Position numbers and translations under genes: made by a program. This document shows positions 15,970-25,351 of a DNA stretch of 64,000 nt, piece by piece (the first letter of the stretch is position 1; every line of letters starts with the position of its first letter). Under the pieces are notes generated by a model. That model did not search any database. It was not told the origin of the DNA and saw only the letters and a list, made by a program, of their open reading frames with translations. The DNA comes from DRPG01 sp964655065 (GTDB taxonomy: Bacteria > Myxococcota_A > UBA796 > GCA-2862545), in contig CAZZLC010000006.1 of NCBI GenBank assembly GCA_964655065.1, positions 124,001 to 188,000 of the forward strand. Direction: 5' to 3'.

Positions 15970-17145
15970 GTGCGAGAGGATCCGTCGGCGATTCGAGGAG
16001 CGTGGACCCCCCTCGTGCTGGCCGCGAGGGTCGTCCTGGACGTGACCTGGTGGATCGCCACCCCGATTCTCTCCTTCGGACAGCTCGCCACGGGCGGGCT
16101 GCTCGCCCTGCTCGTGGCTCGCGTGGCGACGGCGCGCAGCGTTCCACGCGATCCGATGGTGATCCTGGGTGTCCTGTGGGTCGCCGGTCTCGGGCTCGCC
16201 GCACTGCGCGCGCCGGGACTGCCCGTCACCTGGGTCTGGGTGGCGCACTACGCCGGACCGATCGTCGTGGCGGCGGCGGTCGCGGCGGAGCGCCCGTCTC
16301 CTGCCGACCTCGTGCGACCCGCGCTCGTCGCCTTGCTCGGCGTCGTGGGGCTCGGGGTGCTGCTCGGGGACGGGTGGATCGTGCTCCACGACTGGCCTCG
16401 CTTCGTCGGTGCTCACGGCAACGTGCACACGCCGGCCGCGATGCTCGCCGTCGGGGCACCCGTCGCGGTCACCTTCGCGGCGACCGCTCGCACGCCTGGT
16501 GACCGCTGGCTCGGGCTCGTCGCGGCCGCCGTCGCCACGCTCGCCCTCGCGGCGACGTTCGTGCGGACCGCCTGGGTGTGGGCGCTCGTGGCGGGTCTCG
16601 TCGCTCTCGTCGTGCAGCGCAGGCTTCGCGAGGCGGGAGGCCTGCTGTTGACCGGGGGCGGGCTCGCCGCGCTGAGCGGCCGGCTCGGCACCCTGCTCGA
16701 CGCTGCCCGCGGCCGGGCGCCTCCTGGAGGGTGGTCCAAGCTCGGATCGTCCCGCGTCGAGATCTGGACGCACACCCTGGAGCACTGGCTCGACGGGAGC
16801 CCGGTCAGCTGGCTCGTCGGGGACGGACCCGGGTCCCACCTCGGCGTTCACCGCCACTTCGAGCCCCACAGCGAGGTGCTCGCGCTGCTGGTGCAGCTGG
16901 GACTCGTCGGGCTGCTCGGGGCCGGGCTGCTGTATGTCGCGGTGGGGCGCGAGCTGTGGCGATCTGCGCGCCGCGACCCCTGGGGTGCGGTCGCGTTGGG
17001 GATCTGGGCCGGGGTGATGATCACCGCGCCCCTGTCGAACGACTTCGTCAGTCGGACGACGGCGGCGTGGTGGTCGTGGGCGCTGTGGGCGGCAGCGCGG
17101 ACAGCCAGCCCACGGACCGAGCTCCCTCGGCGACGAGCGGAGTGA
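15970..17145 (+). CDS. O-antigen ligase/polymerase-like membrane protein
   Basis: 391 residues from a GTG with a GGGGAGG upstream. About ten transmembrane helices span the protein (for example LALAATFVRTAWVWALVAGL). A periplasmic loop at ~residues 260-300 carries SRVEIWTHTLEHWLDG and GPGSHLGVHRHFEPHSEVLA, matching the Wzy_C/WaaL pattern in which a His-x-x-x-E motif precedes a late helix. Such proteins polymerise or transfer lipid-linked glycans on the outer face of the inner membrane. The 3' end overlaps the convergent DUF1279-like gene by 98 bp, which is unusually long. It is one of two such proteins in the locus. Confidence 0.85.
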   Translation: MREDPSAIRGAWTPLVLAARVVLDVTWWIATPILSFGQLATGGLLALLVARVATARSVPRDPMVILGVLWVAGLGLAALRAPGLPVTWVWVAHYAGPIVVAAAVAAERPSPADLVRPALVALLGVVGLGVLLGDGWIVLHDWPRFVGAHGNVHTPAAMLAVGAPVAVTFAATARTPGDRWLGLVAAAVATLALAATFVRTAWVWALVAGLVALVVQRRLREAGGLLLTGGGLAALSGRLGTLLDAARGRAPPGGWSKLGSSRVEIWTHTLEHWLDGSPVSWLVGDGPGSHLGVHRHFEPHSEVLALLVQLGLVGLLGAGLLYVAVGRELWRSARRDPWGAVALGIWAGVMITAPLSNDFVSRTTAAWWSWALWAAARTASPRTELPRRRAE

Positions 17146-17392
17146 GCACCACCAGGAGAGCGACCCGGGCAGGCACGAACACCTTGGCCGAGACCCAGGC
17201 GAGGCCGAGCGTCGCGGCCTTGCCGCCGCTGCCCCCGATGTCGAACCCCTGCTGAAGCAAGATGTAGACGATCACGACGTTGGCGAGGGAGATCAGCAGG
17301 TACAGACCGACCGCGAGGGGGCCGTATTCCTCGACGATCCGGTTTCGACGAGCCTCGTTGCGCGACCACCACCCCTTGACGCGTTCGACCAT
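17048..17392 (-). CDS. Small membrane protein, DUF1279 (FAM210)-like
   Basis: 114 residues; ATG overlapping the stop of the upstream gene (TGATG). A basic N-terminus (KGWWSRNEARRNR) precedes YGPLAVGLYLLISLANVVIV, one transmembrane helix, then LAWVSAKVFVPARVALLVVL and a disordered Pro/Thr tail. The YG...K...P.R...TP arrangement is that of DUF1279. Function unknown. Its last ~33 codons share DNA with the 3' end of the O-antigen ligase-like gene on the other strand, and the Thr/Pro tail is what that overlap encodes, so the true end is uncertain only in importance, not in frame. Confidence 0.7.
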   Translation of the reverse strand: MVERVKGWWSRNEARRNRIVEEYGPLAVGLYLLISLANVVIVYILLQQGFDIGGSGGKAATLGLAWVSAKVFVPARVALLVVLTPLVAEGARSVGWLSALPPTAPTTTTPPSSD

Positions 17393-18381
17393 CACAGCCC
17401 TCCGAGCCGCAGGAGGCCCAGGACCAGGGCCACTGCGAGCGGGATGGTCAGGTTATCGTCCAGCCGCCGGGTGGCCACCTCTGCGACGGCGCCGGCGAGT
17501 CCCCCGAGGAGCGCACGCAGCACCAGCGTGTCCCACGGGGCGGGGTGGAGCCAGGCCGTGACCCCCAGCGCGGCGAGCCCGCCGACGACGACGAACGCCA
17601 GCGAACCCTCGAGGGTTCGGTTCGGCCCGAGGGGGACCCGACCGAGATTCCGCCCCACGATGGCCGCGGCAGGGTCTCCGAAGCCGAGCACCGCGAGGGC
17701 GGTCACCCCGATATCGACCGGCACGCCGACCGCGAGGACGAACAGGGCCGTCGTGTACCAGGTGGCCGAGTTGATCTCCGTGGTCTCGTGGGGGTGGGCG
17801 ACTCTGGCGAAGATCCGCATGAGTCGCTGGTTGACCCCGGGGATCCACCGCCGCCCGGCCTCCATTCCCCACGCGAGCGCCATGCCCGCCAGCGCGGCCC
17901 CGATCCTCGCGGCGGGAGTGGTGAGCACGAAGGTGACGAGCGCGATGACGACGAGGGCATTGCCAACGTGGAACACGTTCCGGAGCAGGTTCCCGGGCCG
18001 AGCTCGCTCGACCTCGGCCTTCGGGTCGGCAAGCCGCGCCGTGGCCCGCGGCAGGGTGAAGCCCTCTTCGCGCAGGGTGTGAAGCCAGCGCGCCAGCGCC
18101 GGCTGGAGGCGGGCGGCGAACTCCTGCCACCGGCGCATCGCCTCCCAGGTCGGAGATCCCTCGTTCGGCGCGTATCGCTGGGCGACCTCGCGGAGCTCCG
18201 CGAGGTGATGGCGCAGGCGGGTATCGGACGCCTCCAGCAGGTCGCTCGTGGCGGCCTGGAGACGCTTCAAGCGGGGGTAGAGGGCGCGAGCGTCGTCGGG
18301 CAGCCGCACCCGCTCGATGTCGGTGAGGAGGCCGTGCATCTCGACGGCCAGCTCACGGGGTCCCAGGGCCGTGGTGGTCAT
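17392..18381 (-). CDS. DGK1/SEC59-type (diacylglycerol/polyprenol) kinase family protein
   Basis: 329 residues. Residues ~1-110 are a helical cytoplasmic region; residues ~130-329 hold about six membrane helices. The family core is AHPHETTEINSATWYTTALF and GFGDPAAAIVGRNLGRVPLG followed by NRTLEGSLAF, characteristic of CTP-dependent dolichol/phytol/diacylglycerol kinases. In a glycan locus a polyprenol-recycling kinase makes sense (inference). It is coupled to the small membrane protein downstream and 22 bp after the aminotransferase start region, all on the minus strand. Confidence 0.85.
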   Translation of the reverse strand: MTTTALGPRELAVEMHGLLTDIERVRLPDDARALYPRLKRLQAATSDLLEASDTRLRHHLAELREVAQRYAPNEGSPTWEAMRRWQEFAARLQPALARWLHTLREEGFTLPRATARLADPKAEVERARPGNLLRNVFHVGNALVVIALVTFVLTTPAARIGAALAGMALAWGMEAGRRWIPGVNQRLMRIFARVAHPHETTEINSATWYTTALFVLAVGVPVDIGVTALAVLGFGDPAAAIVGRNLGRVPLGPNRTLEGSLAFVVVGGLAALGVTAWLHPAPWDTLVLRALLGGLAGAVAEVATRRLDDNLTIPLAVALVLGLLRLGGL

Positions 18382-18403
18382 GCAGTCGCCATAACGATGG
18401 CGG

Positions 18404-19540
<1,137 letters not shown>

Positions 19541-19590
19541 CGTCTGCCCAGGTGAGGGGTCGGTGGTAAGGTACCTGCACGGAGGTGCCC

Positions 19591-19920
19591 ATGGGGTCAA
19601 CGCGAGCGCGGGTCCCGAGTCCAGACGACGATTCGGTTCCCCTTCGCGTCGGACTCCGGCAGTGGGTTCTGGGGCTCGAACGCACCGAGCTCATCGTGGT
19701 CCACGGCTGGATTCAGCGTCAGCTCGCGGAGGTCGCCCGTCGGCCGGGCCTGCCGTTCGTGCGGGTCCCCGACGATGATGACGCACTCGACTTCACCGGT
19801 GAGACCTTCTTGACCATGGCGAGCCGGGTGCGGCTGCACATCTGCCGCCTGCCGAAGAACCACCTCATCGTGCTCGAGAAGTGGCTCACGACCCGCATGC
19901 GGGAGCATGGCGGCGGCTGA
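19591..19920 (+). CDS. Hypothetical protein, 109 residues
   Basis: ATG with GGAGG 5 nt upstream, overlapping the next gene by 14 nt, so expression is likely coupled. The protein has an acidic patch (VRVPDDDDALDF), several hydrophobic strands (ELIVVHGWIQRQL) and a basic C-terminus (PKNHLIVLEKWLTTRMREHG), no signal peptide or membrane helix. I recognise no family. Its position ahead of the sugar-nucleotide dehydrogenase fusion suggests a role in the same pathway, which is inference only. Confidence 0.6.
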   Translation: MGSTRARVPSPDDDSVPLRVGLRQWVLGLERTELIVVHGWIQRQLAEVARRPGLPFVRVPDDDDALDFTGETFLTMASRVRLHICRLPKNHLIVLEKWLTTRMREHGGG

Positions 19921-21991
19921 CGCCCCGGCGGCGGTCGTCGGGCTCGGTCACGTGGGCCTCCCCTTGGCGGTGTGGTGGGCGGAACGGTCGGGCCCACCGG
20001 TCGTCGGATTCGACAGGGAGCCTCGGGTCATCGCGGACCTGAAGGGCGGCTACCGCGGTCCCGAGCCGGGTCTCGCCGAGCGGCTCGCCGCGGTTCTGGC
20101 TTCGGGGCGGCTGCGCTTGACCGCCGAGCCGCCTTCCGGGCCTCGGGTGGTCGCGCTGTGTGTGCCCACTCCAATCACGGACACTCGGACCGCCGACCTG
20201 AGCGCGCTCGAAGAGGCTGTCGCGGCCATGTCCCCCCGAGTGGCGCCGGGGACGCTGTGGCTCGTGTCGTCGACGGTGCCCGTGGGGACCACCGGGGCCC
20301 TGGCGAGCCAGCTGCGACGCGTCGATCCGACGTGTCGGGTCGCGATGTGCCCCGAGCGGGTGTGGCCCGGCCGCGTGATGCACGAGATCGTGCACGTGTC
20401 CCGCGTGGTCGGCGGCGTGGACCCGGCGTCGACGGAGGCGGCCCGTGCGTGGTTCGCCGAGCGCAGCGAGGGGCGGGTCGCGGCCACCACCGCGCCCCTC
20501 GCCGAGCTCACGAAGCTCGTCGAGAATGCGTCGCGCGACGCCGAGCTCGCGGTGAGCCACGCGGCGGCCGAGCTCGCTCGTGACCACGGGCTCGACCCCT
20601 ACGCGCTTCAGCAGCTCGTCAACGCCCACCCGCGCGCCCGGATGTGGACCCCGGGGGTCGGGGTCGGCGGACACTGTCTGCCCGTGGACCCCTGGTTCCT
20701 CGTGCGGCCGGGATCGGCAGCGGGCGAGCTGTTCGCCGCGGTGCGAAGCTACGCGGACGGCATCCCGGCGCGCTGGGTCGATCGGATCCTCGCGCTGCGT
20801 CCTCCCCCGGCCCGGGTCGCGGTGCTGGGGATCGCGTACAAGCCCGACAGCGCCGATGTCCGGAACGCTCCTGCCCTCGCGCTCGCTCGCGGCCTCGCCC
20901 AACACTACGAGGTCGTCGTCGTGGACCCACGCGCCCCGGTGCCCGGCGATCTCGTGGCTGTCGACATCGACGAGGCGCTGGACGCCGACGTGGTCGTGCT
21001 CGCCGTCGCCCACGCGGCATGGCGGGATCGTCGACCCCGAGCCCGGGCAGGACAGCTCGTGGTGGATGCTTGTGGGGGTTGGCGAGCCCAGACCGGCTCG
21101 GTGGTCGAGGGTCGACCGTCCGGGTCCCGCGACGCGGGATACCGATCGTCGTCGGGTCGACGCGCGAAGCCGGCCGTCGCCCCGAAGGAATCGCCGTCTG
21201 GAGGCCCCGTGTACACCCGTCTGTTGCTGCTTCGTGCGGTGACGCTCCCTCTGAGGCTCCTGCCCGGTCGTGGTCGCCTCCTGCTCGAGCCGATCCGCCG
21301 CGCCTCCCGGCGATGTCCGGGCACCGTCGTCATCAACGACTTCGACGGTGACGTGAAGTTCGAGCTCGAGCTCGGCGCGGACGTGGACAGCGCGGTGTAC
21401 TGGTACGGGGCGCACGACCCTGCGCTGCTCGCCTGGCTCCGCGCGGCGGTGCGACCCGGCGACACCGTGGTCGACGTGGGGCCCGGGGTCGGCGAGGCCA
21501 CGCTGCTCGCCGCGAAGCTCGTCGGGGCGTCGGGTCGGGGCGTGGCGGTGGAGATCGACGAGGTCCGAGCGGACCGGCTCCGACGCAACCTCGCGCTCAA
21601 CGGGTTCGACTACGTCGACGTCCTGAAGACGCCCCTCGGAGAGGTCGAGCTCGCGGGTGACGCGGGGCGCGAGTCGTCGTCGGTCGACGCGCTGCTCGAC
21701 GAAGGCTGGTTCGGTGAGGTGAACGTGCTGCGGATCGCCCACGAAGAGCCGCTCGCCGTCCTCGAGGGGGCCACCCAGGTGCTGGAGTCGTCGCGCCCCT
21801 TCGTGGTGCTCGAGGCGTCGGTGGGCGCCGGTCAGCCAGGCCGCGAAGCCCTCGCCCTGCTCGAGCGCGCAGACTACCGGATCTACACGCTCGACGGAGG
21901 GGGGCGATCGTCGGCGGTCACCCTCGCCGGCTTGTCAGGCGAGCATCGCCTGGTCGCCGGCCCCTCGGCCCGACCCATGCCCGGGGTCTGA
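19907..21991 (+). CDS. Nucleotide-sugar dehydrogenase-FkbM methyltransferase fusion
   Basis: 694 residues in one uninterrupted frame. Residues ~1-390 are a UDP-glucose/GDP-mannose dehydrogenase family enzyme: Rossmann VVGLGHVGLPLAV, CVPTPITD, STVPVGTT, the Lys in ELTKLVENASRD and the catalytic Cys in VGVGGHCLPVDPW, ending with a second Rossmann domain (VAVLGIAYKPDSADVRNAP). A low-complexity linker (~390-434) leads to an FkbM-type methyltransferase (~460-690) with GDTVVDVGPGVGEATLLAAK and VLEASVG. An internal GTG at 21209 (codon 435) has GGAGG upstream, so a free methyltransferase could also be made. The dehydrogenase would supply uronic-acid donors and the FkbM domain O-methylate a sugar. Confidence 0.88.
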   Translation: MAAADAPAAVVGLGHVGLPLAVWWAERSGPPVVGFDREPRVIADLKGGYRGPEPGLAERLAAVLASGRLRLTAEPPSGPRVVALCVPTPITDTRTADLSALEEAVAAMSPRVAPGTLWLVSSTVPVGTTGALASQLRRVDPTCRVAMCPERVWPGRVMHEIVHVSRVVGGVDPASTEAARAWFAERSEGRVAATTAPLAELTKLVENASRDAELAVSHAAAELARDHGLDPYALQQLVNAHPRARMWTPGVGVGGHCLPVDPWFLVRPGSAAGELFAAVRSYADGIPARWVDRILALRPPPARVAVLGIAYKPDSADVRNAPALALARGLAQHYEVVVVDPRAPVPGDLVAVDIDEALDADVVVLAVAHAAWRDRRPRARAGQLVVDACGGWRAQTGSVVEGRPSGSRDAGYRSSSGRRAKPAVAPKESPSGGPVYTRLLLLRAVTLPLRLLPGRGRLLLEPIRRASRRCPGTVVINDFDGDVKFELELGADVDSAVYWYGAHDPALLAWLRAAVRPGDTVVDVGPGVGEATLLAAKLVGASGRGVAVEIDEVRADRLRRNLALNGFDYVDVLKTPLGEVELAGDAGRESSSVDALLDEGWFGEVNVLRIAHEEPLAVLEGATQVLESSRPFVVLEASVGAGQPGREALALLERADYRIYTLDGGGRSSAVTLAGLSGEHRLVAGPSARPMPGV

Positions 21992-22031
21992 AGCGCGCGA
22001 TAAGGGCTCCGCGGCCGGGGCGGAGGGCACC

Positions 22032-24869
22032 TTGGGCGGTTTTCTCGTCTTGCTGAGCGTGGCGCTGGGGGCAGACCGGATCGTCGGGGGGCCCTTCGCC
22101 GACCACGGCGACCTTCCGTCCGCGCTCGCGGCGGCGAACAATGGCGATCGGATCCTGCTGTCCGCGGGCACCTGGGATGCCGACGTGACGATCTCGAACC
22201 GCCAGCTCGAGATCCTCGGCATCGAACCAGGGACCGCCATCCTCGAGACCGCAGGCCCGGGGCTCCGGGTCACGGGCAACAGCGCCGACGTCGTCTTTCG
22301 CAACGTGGGCTTCGACGGCCGGGGACAACACCCCGGGCTCCTCGTCGAGAGCGGTGCCGACGTGACGCTGTCGTGGGTGCGGCTCGAGCGGGTCGTGCGG
22401 CGCGGTTTCTTCGACGACGACGGCGGGGGAGCCATGGTCCGCGGCGGCGCCCGGCTCGTCGTCGAGCACAGCGTGCTCGATCAGGGCCACTCCGACGACG
22501 ACGGCGGCCTTCTCGCTGCCAAGGGCAACGGGACCGAGCTCGTGGTGAGGTCCAGCACCCTCACGAACGGGTCCGCCAGCGGCAACGGCGGGGCGATCCT
22601 CTGCGAGGACGCGAGCGTCTGTGAGATCACGGAGAGCACGTTCGCGACGAACGGCGCCGATCAGCAGGGAGGAGCCATCTGGAACCTCCGGACGGACGCT
22701 GTGGTCGTCCAGCGCTCGCTCCTCTGCGACTCGCGGGCCACCACCGGCGGCGCGATCTTCTCGCTCGGCGACCTCACCCTGCGCAACACGCTGCTCGACG
22801 GCAACCAGGCCACCGGCGACGGAGGCGCCGTGTACGTCGATGACCCGCTCGGGGGTGGCGCCACCGTGCTGCGGTCCTTCCACAACGTCTATCGCCGAAA
22901 CACCGCTGACGAAGGCGGCGCGGGCTTTGTCGACGGCAACACCCAGTGGGTGGGCCACGGCGACCTGTGGGTCTCGAACGCGTCGACGACCAGCAACGCG
23001 AGCCGCCGGGACGTGCTCCGCGGGGCGGGCGCCTCCACCGCCCTCATCGACTACAACCTCGTGTTCGACACGTCGGGGTCGAGCTTCACCACCTTCCCCG
23101 ACGATGGCGAGGAGAACTTCGTTCGCAACCTCCTCGAGGGCGTCGACCCGCAGTTCGTCGGCAACACCGCCTGCGACCCCTTCGCGGTCCAGCTGCAGTC
23201 GGGCTCGCCGGCGATCGACGTCTACGACGAGGCCATCGACTACTTCGACGACGCCCAGGTCCTCTACCCTCGAGGCGAGCTCGAGGATCCGGATGGGAGC
23301 CCGGCCGACCTCGGGGTCTGGGGAGCGGCCACCGCGATGGTCGACGCGGACGGCGACGGCTTCGTCAGCGGGCTGGAGGACTGCGACGACACCGAGGCGG
23401 CGGTCCGACCCTCGGCCACCGAGATTCCCGCCAACGGCGTCGACGAGGACTGCGACGGCGGCGATCGGTGCTTCGGGGACGTCGACGGCGACGGCTATGG
23501 AGCGCCGGGGGCGTTCCGTTCGAGCGGGGACCTCACCTGCACCGAGCCGGGCGAGGCCGACTCCGGCAACCTCGACGACTGCGACGACAGCAACGAGAGC
23601 ATCAACCCTGGCGCGACGGACATCTGCAACGGCATCGACGACGACTGCGATGGCGTGGGCGGACCCGCGGACTCGTTCGACGGGGACGGCATCTCGTGGA
23701 GCGACGAGGTGGCGCGGGGAGCCGACGACTGCGACCTCGACAGCGACGACGATGGTGTGCCCGACGAGGTCGAGTGGCCTCGAGGGGACACCGACGGCGA
23801 CTCCCAGTGGGACATCGTAGACGTCGACGACGACGGGGACGGGATCCCCACCTCGGTGGAGGGGGATGGCGAGGCCGAGGAGCATCCCTCCTGCCAGGAG
23901 CTCGACATCGAGCCCGACGGAATCCCGAACTACCTCGACGAGGACAGCGACGGCGACAATCGGCCCGACTTCCTCGAGAACGTCGATCTCGACGGTGACG
24001 GAGTGCTCGACTCGCTTACCTGCCAGGAGTGCGACGATCCTGGCGACAACGACCTCGACGGACTCTGCAACTCGCTCGAGCGCGACAACGGGATGAACCC
24101 CGAGAGCCCTGACTCCGACGGCGACGGCGTGACCGACGACGTCGAGTTCAGCGGGAACCTCGACGCCGACAACGACGGGCTCATCAATCCGCTCGATCCC
24201 GACGACGACAACGACGGCATCCCTACCTCGGTCGAGGCGCCCGGGGGCGACTACCAGCGCGACCGTGACCTGGACGGGATCTTCGACTTTCTCGACCCCT
24301 ACGACTGGGATGGGGGGGCCTTCGATCGCGACTCCGACGGACTCGTCACCGCCGACGAGCAGCTCGTGGGGACGGACCCCGCCGATCCCGACTCGGACGA
24401 CGACGGCTTCCTCGACGGCGAGGAGGTGGGGGATCCCGTCGACCCCCGCGACACCGATGGCGACGGCACGATCGATGCGCTCGACGACGACGACGATGGC
24501 GACGGCATCCCGACCCTCGCGGAGGGGCCCTTCGACACCGACGGCGACGGTCTGCTGGACCCCTACGACCCCGACTCCGACGACGATGGCATCGGAGATG
24601 CCGAGGAGGGCGACGGTGATGGGGACTGCGACGGGGTGGTGGATCGGCTCGACCCCACGGACGACGGGGCCTGCGAGCCGCTCCCTCCGCTACCGACCTA
24701 CGAGCGGACGGCCTGCTCGACGGTGCCGGTGTCCACGGGATGGTGGCTCGTCGGTTGGGGCCTCTTGGCGGTGGGGCGCCGCAGGCACCGCGCTTCTCCG
24801 AGGACCAGCACCGGCACGGTGCGGATCAGGATGCCGAGATCGGTCGCGAGGGACGACGCCTCGACGTAG
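22032..24869 (+). CDS. Secreted beta-helix, MopE-like and thrombospondin-3 repeat protein with CTERM-like anchor
   Basis: 945 residues from a TTG with GGAGG 5 nt upstream. A signal peptide (GGFLVLLSVALGADRI) is followed by a right-handed beta-helix (~residues 25-430; repeated SGNGGAIL and TTGGAIF turns), two putative metal-binding MopE-type modules (~440-560; DCDDT and NGIDDDCDG), then many calcium-binding thrombospondin type 3 repeats (DSDGDG, DDDGDGIPT) to ~880. The end has Cys near residue 895, a hydrophobic helix (STGWWLVGWGLLAVG) and RRRHR, as in MYXO-CTERM sorting signals. A tail of ~25 residues follows the Arg cluster and overlaps the convergent sugar transferase gene by 172 bp. Probable cell-surface protein. 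Confidence 0.85.
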   Translation: MGGFLVLLSVALGADRIVGGPFADHGDLPSALAAANNGDRILLSAGTWDADVTISNRQLEILGIEPGTAILETAGPGLRVTGNSADVVFRNVGFDGRGQHPGLLVESGADVTLSWVRLERVVRRGFFDDDGGGAMVRGGARLVVEHSVLDQGHSDDDGGLLAAKGNGTELVVRSSTLTNGSASGNGGAILCEDASVCEITESTFATNGADQQGGAIWNLRTDAVVVQRSLLCDSRATTGGAIFSLGDLTLRNTLLDGNQATGDGGAVYVDDPLGGGATVLRSFHNVYRRNTADEGGAGFVDGNTQWVGHGDLWVSNASTTSNASRRDVLRGAGASTALIDYNLVFDTSGSSFTTFPDDGEENFVRNLLEGVDPQFVGNTACDPFAVQLQSGSPAIDVYDEAIDYFDDAQVLYPRGELEDPDGSPADLGVWGAATAMVDADGDGFVSGLEDCDDTEAAVRPSATEIPANGVDEDCDGGDRCFGDVDGDGYGAPGAFRSSGDLTCTEPGEADSGNLDDCDDSNESINPGATDICNGIDDDCDGVGGPADSFDGDGISWSDEVARGADDCDLDSDDDGVPDEVEWPRGDTDGDSQWDIVDVDDDGDGIPTSVEGDGEAEEHPSCQELDIEPDGIPNYLDEDSDGDNRPDFLENVDLDGDGVLDSLTCQECDDPGDNDLDGLCNSLERDNGMNPESPDSDGDGVTDDVEFSGNLDADNDGLINPLDPDDDNDGIPTSVEAPGGDYQRDRDLDGIFDFLDPYDWDGGAFDRDSDGLVTADEQLVGTDPADPDSDDDGFLDGEEVGDPVDPRDTDGDGTIDALDDDDDGDGIPTLAEGPFDTDGDGLLDPYDPDSDDDGIGDAEEGDGDGDCDGVVDRLDPTDDGACEPLPPLPTYERTACSTVPVSTGWWLVGWGLLAVGRRRHRASPRTSTGTVRIRMPRSVARDDAST

Positions 24870-25351
24870 GCGGCGTCGTAGCGCCAGCGCTCGGGCCAGG
24901 ACAAGTGAATGCCCCCGTGGATCTGCGCGAGCCCGGTGAGCCCGGGCTTGGCGTGGAGGCGCTTCTGCCCGACCTCGTCGAGCTCGTCGAGCATGCGGGG
25001 CATGCCCGGTCGCGGCCCCACCACCGACATCTCGCCACGCAGCACGTTCAGGAGCTGGGGCAGCTCGTCGATCTTCGTGCGCCGCAGGAACCGGCCCACC
25101 CGGGTGACCTCCGGGTCGTCGAGCGGAACCTCGCGCACGGCTCGGGGCACGTGGGTCATCGTGCGCAGCTTGAAGACCCGAAACGTGCGGCCGTCCCGAC
25201 CGAGCCGGTCCTGCACGAAGAGCACCGGACCCGACGAGTCGAGCTTGATGGCGGCGGCAGCGACGCCGAGGACGGGAGCGGTCAACACGAGGGCGGCGCT
25301 GGCGACGGTCACGTCGAGCACCCGCTTGCCGAAACGCTCGTAGAGGTTCAC
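24698..25351 (-). CDS. Undecaprenyl-phosphate phosphoglycosyl transferase (bacterial sugar transferase)
   Basis: 217 residues, the short monotopic form. GTG start overlapping the upstream stop (GTGA). N-terminal reentrant/membrane helix at ~residues 10-35 (VTVASAALVLTAPVLGVAAA), then the catalytic core VFKLRTMTH, FLRRTKIDELPQLLNVLRGE and MSVVGPRPGM. The family attaches a sugar-1-phosphate to undecaprenyl phosphate, the first step of repeat-unit assembly. The last ~45 residues (Arg/Pro/Thr-rich after LVLGEARCLRR) lie in the DNA also encoding the convergent CTERM anchor. Confidence 0.93.
   Translation of the reverse strand: MNLYERFGKRVLDVTVASAALVLTAPVLGVAAAAIKLDSSGPVLFVQDRLGRDGRTFRVFKLRTMTHVPRAVREVPLDDPEVTRVGRFLRRTKIDELPQLLNVLRGEMSVVGPRPGMPRMLDELDEVGQKRLHAKPGLTGLAQIHGGIHLSWPERWRYDAAYVEASSLATDLGILIRTVPVLVLGEARCLRRPTAKRPQPTSHHPVDTGTVEQAVRS

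Noticed and set aside
23340..24660. DNA tandem repeat in the Asp/Gly-rich region
   Set aside because: The periodicity comes from thrombospondin type 3 and MopE-like protein repeats and is coding, not a satellite or CRISPR.
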